The notes beneath the pieces were generated by a model. That model had not been told where the DNA came from, did no database searches, and saw only the letters and a list, made by a program, of their open reading frames with translations. DNA of 30,726 bases, taken from positions 1 to 30,726 of the forward strand of contig JAITJR010000051.1 in the NCBI GenBank assembly GCA_031278855.1, in the 5' to 3' direction. The stretch is from Mycoplasmataceae bacterium. Lineage in GTDB: Bacteria; Bacillota_I; Bacilli_A; Mycoplasmatales; Mycoplasmoidaceae. Made by a program: the position numbers and the translations under genes. Below are positions 27,518 through 30,726 of this stretch, piece after piece. Each line of letters opens with the position of its first letter. Position 1 is the stretch's first letter.

Positions 27518-27539
27518 CTATATTATATCTATAATATAG
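27518..27539. promoter_or_regulatory. Perfect 22-bp palindrome upstream of rlbA-gyrB-gyrA
   Basis: CTATATTATA and TATAATATAG flank a 2-bp centre. On the minus strand a TATAAT (27522-27527) sits 21 nt before the rlbA ATG, so the palindrome covers the probable -10 of the gyrase operon. It may be an operator or simply an AT-rich promoter that is symmetric by chance. Confidence 0.5.
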
Positions 27540-27563
27540 AGTGTCGATTAATTTCTGTATTTA

Positions 27564-27590
27564 TTTTCATTTTCTTTTTAAAAATGAAAA
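27564..27590. terminator. AT-only hairpin between dnaN and rlbA
   Basis: TTTTCATTTT (27564-27573) pairs with AAAATGAAAA (27581-27590) over a 7-nt loop. It lies after dnaN and before the gyrase promoter, as a weak terminator would. The stem has a single G-C pair, so stability is low. A second small inverted repeat, TTTTAAGT/ACTTAAAA, lies at 27653-27676. Confidence 0.35.
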
Positions 27591-27682
27591 AAATTATAGC
27601 TTGGGGTTAATTTAGAGTAAATAACACTATTTCTGATGTTCAAAGACCTATTTTTTAAGTGTAGTTTGACTTAAAATAGAAT

Positions 27683-28795
27683 TTAGATCATTCGAATCGG
27701 TAATATTAGTGATAAATAATTACTATCGTTGGGGTTTTTGAAGAAAAATTGTTTATTGTTTGCAGTAAACTCCACTAAGATTTCACTATGCTCAATATTT
27801 TTAATTAAATTAGAAATATATTTAGCGTTAAAAGATACACTTATATTATCACCACTATATTCACTAATACTTACTTCTTCGTATGAACTACCGTATTCAA
27901 TACTACGTGAACTTAGTTTAAGTTTCTTTGGACTTATGTTAAATAAAATCGAAGGTTTTTTATCAGCACTTGCTAGTACTATTCCTCTTTCAATTGCATT
28001 AAAAATTTCTTGTTTGTTTACTAAAAAATGAAATTGTTGATTTGTTTCAATTGCTTTAATAGCTGAAGGATACTCACCTTCAATTAATCGACAATTGAAT
28101 AAAATATTATTAGTTTCAACAATTAGTTGATTATTTTTTAGATAAAAGTTAATGTTGTTTTGATCATTTATTTGTTCTTGAATAGTTTTTAATATATCAA
28201 CTCCAATAGTAATTTTAAATTTTTCACCTACATATGGTGTTTTTAAGTAAGAAAGATGATGACCATCAGTACCAATACTTTCAATATATCCTTCCATTCT
28301 AGTTGTATCAAACAAAATCCCATTTAATGGAGTTGTATGATCATTTACAACATTAGTGGTGTTAATTAACTTATGAATAACTTTTTTTAAATGCTGATTA
28401 GGGATTTCACACTTAATGTGTTGAGAAACATCAAAATTAACGGTTGGATACCCAACGTTGTCTAATAGATTTAGATCAGATGAAAATGAAGGTGTAGTAA
28501 TTCTAATGATCGAACTGTCAACTACTTCTAATGTAATACTTGTTTCTTTAAGTTTATTAACGATATTGTAAAGTAATTTACCATGAATTAAAACTTTACC
28601 TTCGCTTTCAATTTTTAAATCATTTGTGGTAGATTTAACTGAAATATGATTGTTGGTACTAATAATCGTAATTTGATTATTTTTTACTTCCATTAGTAAT
28701 CCTGTTAACACTGGATTAATAGTTGTGTTTTCAATAATAGATGATGGGAGTTTAAGTAGTGTTAATAGTTTATTCTTTTCAATGGTAAATTTCAT
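27683..28795 (-). CDS. dnaN: DNA polymerase III beta subunit (sliding clamp)
   Basis: Ring-shaped clamp tethering the replicative polymerase to DNA. The 370-residue length is standard. The N-terminus MKFTIEKNKLLTLLK, GILFDTTRMEGYIESIGTDGHHLSYL in the middle domain and the C-terminal SNYLSLILPIRM (clamp ends usually read LPIR with a final hydrophobic residue) are family features. No Trp is used. A TATAAT box is 38 nt upstream of the ATG. The gap to dnaA on the 5' side is unusually occupied by a BspA-like fragment. Confidence 0.97.
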   Translation of the reverse strand: MKFTIEKNKLLTLLKLPSSIIENTTINPVLTGLLMEVKNNQITIISTNNHISVKSTTNDLKIESEGKVLIHGKLLYNIVNKLKETSITLEVVDSSIIRITTPSFSSDLNLLDNVGYPTVNFDVSQHIKCEIPNQHLKKVIHKLINTTNVVNDHTTPLNGILFDTTRMEGYIESIGTDGHHLSYLKTPYVGEKFKITIGVDILKTIQEQINDQNNINFYLKNNQLIVETNNILFNCRLIEGEYPSAIKAIETNQQFHFLVNKQEIFNAIERGIVLASADKKPSILFNISPKKLKLSSRSIEYGSSYEEVSISEYSGDNISVSFNAKYISNLIKNIEHSEILVEFTANNKQFFFKNPNDSNYLSLILPIRMI

Positions 28796-28833
28796 ATTTT
28801 TGCTTGTATTTAGTTTGTTTTAATTTATCTATT

Positions 28834-28839
28834 ATTATA
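28834..28839 (-). promoter_or_regulatory. -10 box of dnaN
   Basis: TATAAT on the minus strand, 38 nt before the dnaN ATG. Two DnaA-box-like sequences (28847-28863) lie immediately upstream. Confidence 0.45.
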
Positions 28840-28934
28840 TTATGTCTGTGGGAATGTGGGGAAATATAAGAAATTACCATAAATACTTACATTTTTGCAT
28901 TTTTTACCAACATTTTTTCCAACAACTTTATAGC

Positions 28935-28966
28935 AACTATTCACAATGGTTCTTAGGTGAATAGTT
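28935..28966. repeat. Hairpin element copy B (10-bp arms, 12-nt loop)
   Basis: AACTATTCAC (28935-28944) and GTGAATAGTT (28957-28966) are identical to the arms at 18157-18188 and enclose a loop of the same 12 nt. TTATTTCT follows in both copies. Here it stands 11 nt before the BspA fragment; there it precedes the lipoprotein leader. Confidence 0.75.
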
Positions 28967-28977
28967 ATTTCTACATA

Positions 28978-29324
28978 ATGACTTTTTTGATAGATTTTTC
29001 TAACACAAAAGTCTTCTCCATCGCCTCTTGAGCCTTCTTTGGCTGTACAAGCTTAACCACCCTAAAACTCTCGCCCACCATGTTTGTCTCCGAAAACAGT
29101 GCCTCCATCGGTAAGGGTGCTTTCGGCGACTGTACGGCACTCACAAAAATTTATCTCCCAGAAGTTGTGAGCGCGAGCGTGGGCACAAATTGCAAATCCG
29201 ATGCTTTCGACAATTGCCCAGAGACTGGCACATTTATTATTCAGGTACTTCGCCAGATTTAGCCAATGCTTTTAAAACCAAATTTACTGCACTGCAAAAT
29301 TGAACGCTATCACCAATATCATAA
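28978..29324 (+). pseudogene. BspA-type leucine-rich-repeat protein fragment
   Basis: From ATG 28978, 94 codons read as BspA/LRR_5 repeats: IDFSNTKVFSIASWAFFGCT, SLTTLKL, IGKGAFGDCTALTKIYLPE and SDAFDNCPETG, two to three repeat units, ending at TAG 29260-29262. One base out of frame the text goes on as GTSPDLANAFKTKFTALQNW to TAA 29322-29324, so a single frameshift near 29240 splits the end. There is no signal peptide or anchor; intact BspA proteins have many repeats and are surface proteins that bind host molecules. Codons (CTC, GCG, AGC, GTG, GGC) are much more GC-rich than in the neighbours, which suggests acquired DNA or a fragment of a mosaic gene family. Confidence 0.8.
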
Positions 29325-29362
29325 ACACCGAATTGTCATTTGACTCATCCAATTAAAGACAG

Positions 29363-29424
29363 TATTTGTGATGTGATTTTCAAAGTGAGGAATTATTCGT
29401 TTCTATATTTTCACGGTGAATAAT
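29363..29424 (+). repeat. Decayed 3' module, copy 3 (partial)
   Basis: ATTTGTGATGTGATTTTCAA followed by AGTGAGGAATTATTCG aligns with copy 2 (19090-19126) with few differences; the flanks are lost. GGTGAATAAT after it resembles a single arm of the hairpin element. It closes the insert that begins with hairpin copy B. Confidence 0.5.
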
Positions 29425-29446
29425 GACACTTTCCACAAGTAGTAAA

Positions 29447-30726
29447 TTAAATTTTTTTGTATAATTGGGTAATAAAAATTCTTAAATTTTCATCTTTTTT
29501 TAACATTTTTTCTACTTTACTAATAGCTTCCATAACAGTAGTATGGTCACGGTGAAAAAAACTACCAATTTGTTCTAAAGACATATTAAATTTATTTCTT
29601 AAAGCATGCATGCAAACATGTCTAACTAAAGTGATTTGCTTTGTTCTAATTTTTGATTTAATTAGGTCACTATTAACGTTATATGCACGACTAATTTGCT
29701 CAATAACTAAATTAGGATCTACATCGTATCCGAAATCTTTTATCGCACGATCGTTCTCTCTCTCGATGTATTTTTGAATGATATTTACATCAATAATGGC
29801 ATTAGGAGGCAAATTATTAATCGCATAAAACATAATCTGGTGTAAGTATCCTTCTAATTGTCGGATGTCATTACTTTTACGATGGGTAATATAATTAATA
29901 GCATCTTTAGTAAAAATAAATCCACCGTCTAATTCTTTAATTTTTTGTTCAAGAATATTTACCATTGCTGCTAAATCAGGTTTATCAATTCGAATCGTAA
30001 GGCCAGAAACGAACCTAGACTTCATACGATCTTCAAAATGTTCTAAGTAGTTAGGGGCTTTATCAGAAGTCATGACAATAATTTTGCCTTCACTAATGTT
30101 AGAGTTAAAAATATTAAAGAAGATTTCATTCATTTTTTCTTTTTTAGATAAAAACTGAATATCATCAATTAATAATAAATCATATTGGCGATATTTATCT
30201 TTAACTGCTTCGGTAGCATTGCTACCCACCGTTAATGCTCCATATACTTCACGAATAAATTCATCAGTGGTAATATATCTAACTAATTTTTCTGGATTTA
30301 ATTTTAAATATTCATTACCAATCGCATACAGTAGATGAGTTTTGCCCAATCCGACCCCACCACTAATAAAAATAGGGTTTCAATAAATTTTTTTAAAAAT
30401 AGATTGCGAAGCGTTATAGGCAGCCTTATTAAAATCAGTGACGATAAAATTATCAAAAGTATAGTTTTTATTAATATTACTTAAATTAGGATTAGATACA
30501 GCAACAGTTGGTGTTGCGGTGGGAAAATACGCCTCGTCAGCTACTTTAAATACGACTTCGATATTACCATTAAGATATTCACGCAAAGCTTGAGTAATTG
30601 GTTTAATAAAATCTGTGCTTAAGATTTGTTTAGCGAACAAGTTTTTAACATCCAATACTATTTTGTTTTGATCAATATTGCTCAACTTTAAAGTGGTAAT
30701 AAATTCATTTCAAAAACCATCATTGT
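29447..30726 (-). CDS. dnaA: Chromosomal replication initiator DnaA (5' end outside the window)
   Basis: AAA+ initiator that opens oriC. About 426 codons are present, and the frame is still open at the right edge (DGFWNEFITTLKLSN), so only a short N-terminal part is missing. Domain III has Walker A GGVGLGKTHLLYA, LLIDDIQFL (Walker B), VMTSDKAP (sensor I) and MKSRFVSGL (box VII with the Arg finger). Domain IV ends with the DNA-binding signature HRDHTTVMEAISKVEKML. TGA near 30710 and 30379 is Trp. TTG at 30685 is internal, not the start. It ends at TAA 29447-29449. The unusual feature is the BspA fragment between it and dnaN. Confidence 0.97.

Larger units (their letters stand above)
28796..29446. 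other. dnaA-dnaN intergenic region, candidate origin of replication
   Basis: Position between dnaA and dnaN is the usual oriC site in Mollicutes. DnaA-box-like 9-mers (consensus TTATNCACA) are imperfect: TGTGGGAAT and TGTGGGGAA at 28847-28863, CTATTCACA at 28937-28945, the complement of GGTGAATAA at 29415-29423, and CTTTCCACA at 29429-29437. No perfect box is present. The BspA pseudogene at 28978-29324 interrupts the region. Confidence 0.4.

Noticed and set aside
1..30726. tRNA, rRNA, intact insertion sequences or prophage genes
   Set aside because: I looked on both strands and saw no tRNA cloverleaf, rRNA segment, transposase with terminal repeats or phage module.

Overview
The window reads as a chromosomal segment of a wall-less bacterium (class Mollicutes, Mycoplasma-like). 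The DNA is very AT-rich. Nearly every conserved protein is intact only if TGA is read as tryptophan (genetic code 4), for example in gyrB, purH, folD, rubrerythrin and the permease. The right end carries the replication-origin gene order dnaA, dnaN, rlbA/yaaA, gyrB, gyrA, all on the minus strand. I cannot name the species. A BspA-type leucine-rich-repeat fragment, a rubrerythrin and a PTS-type dihydroxyacetone kinase point to an anaerobic, host- or protist-associated mucosal mollicute, but that is inference.

Layout. 1-1401: gene remnants, a repeat module, three 23-bp-spaced direct repeats and a deleted AAA_14/DUF4143 ATPase. 1422-6456: purD, an APC-family permease, apt and purH. 6549-7106: rubrerythrin. 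7222-13512: a surface-glycan locus (kinase, nucleotidyltransferase, acyltransferase, membrane glycosyltransferase, NAD epimerase; a histidine-phosphatase gene lies between). Three of its genes contain or abut runs of 8, 9 and 10 G on their coding strands. 13569-16078: dhaL, a dhaL-dhaM fusion and an alpha/beta hydrolase. 16071-18078: ispF-folD-ispD on the minus strand. 18157-19903: a lipoprotein gene behind a G-tract/terminator leader, then decayed fragments. 19880-22729: dhaK-lacA-lacB-class II aldolase, read out of gyrA. 22713-30726: gyrA, gyrB, rlbA, dnaN, a BspA fragment in the dnaN-dnaA gap, and dnaA running off the right edge.

How the genes fit together. PurH needs 10-formyl-tetrahydrofolate, which FolD can supply, and Apt adds base salvage. 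The dha genes form a complete PTS-dependent kinase (DhaK, DhaL and a DhaM-like EIIA domain) split over two loci 6.5 kb apart. LacAB and the class II aldolase suggest galactose-6-phosphate/tagatose or related ketose use.

The most interesting signal is the glycan locus. Each G tract sits where a one-base change switches a reading frame. The epimerase tract lies inside its Rossmann glycine motif and is out of frame here (10 G; 9 G would restore it). The acyltransferase tract is in frame (9 G). A fourth G8 tract lies in a short leader ORF ahead of a hairpin and a lipoprotein gene, which suggests phase-variable attenuation. Also notable: at least seven genes have a -10 box only 8-10 nt before ATG, implying leaderless mRNAs.
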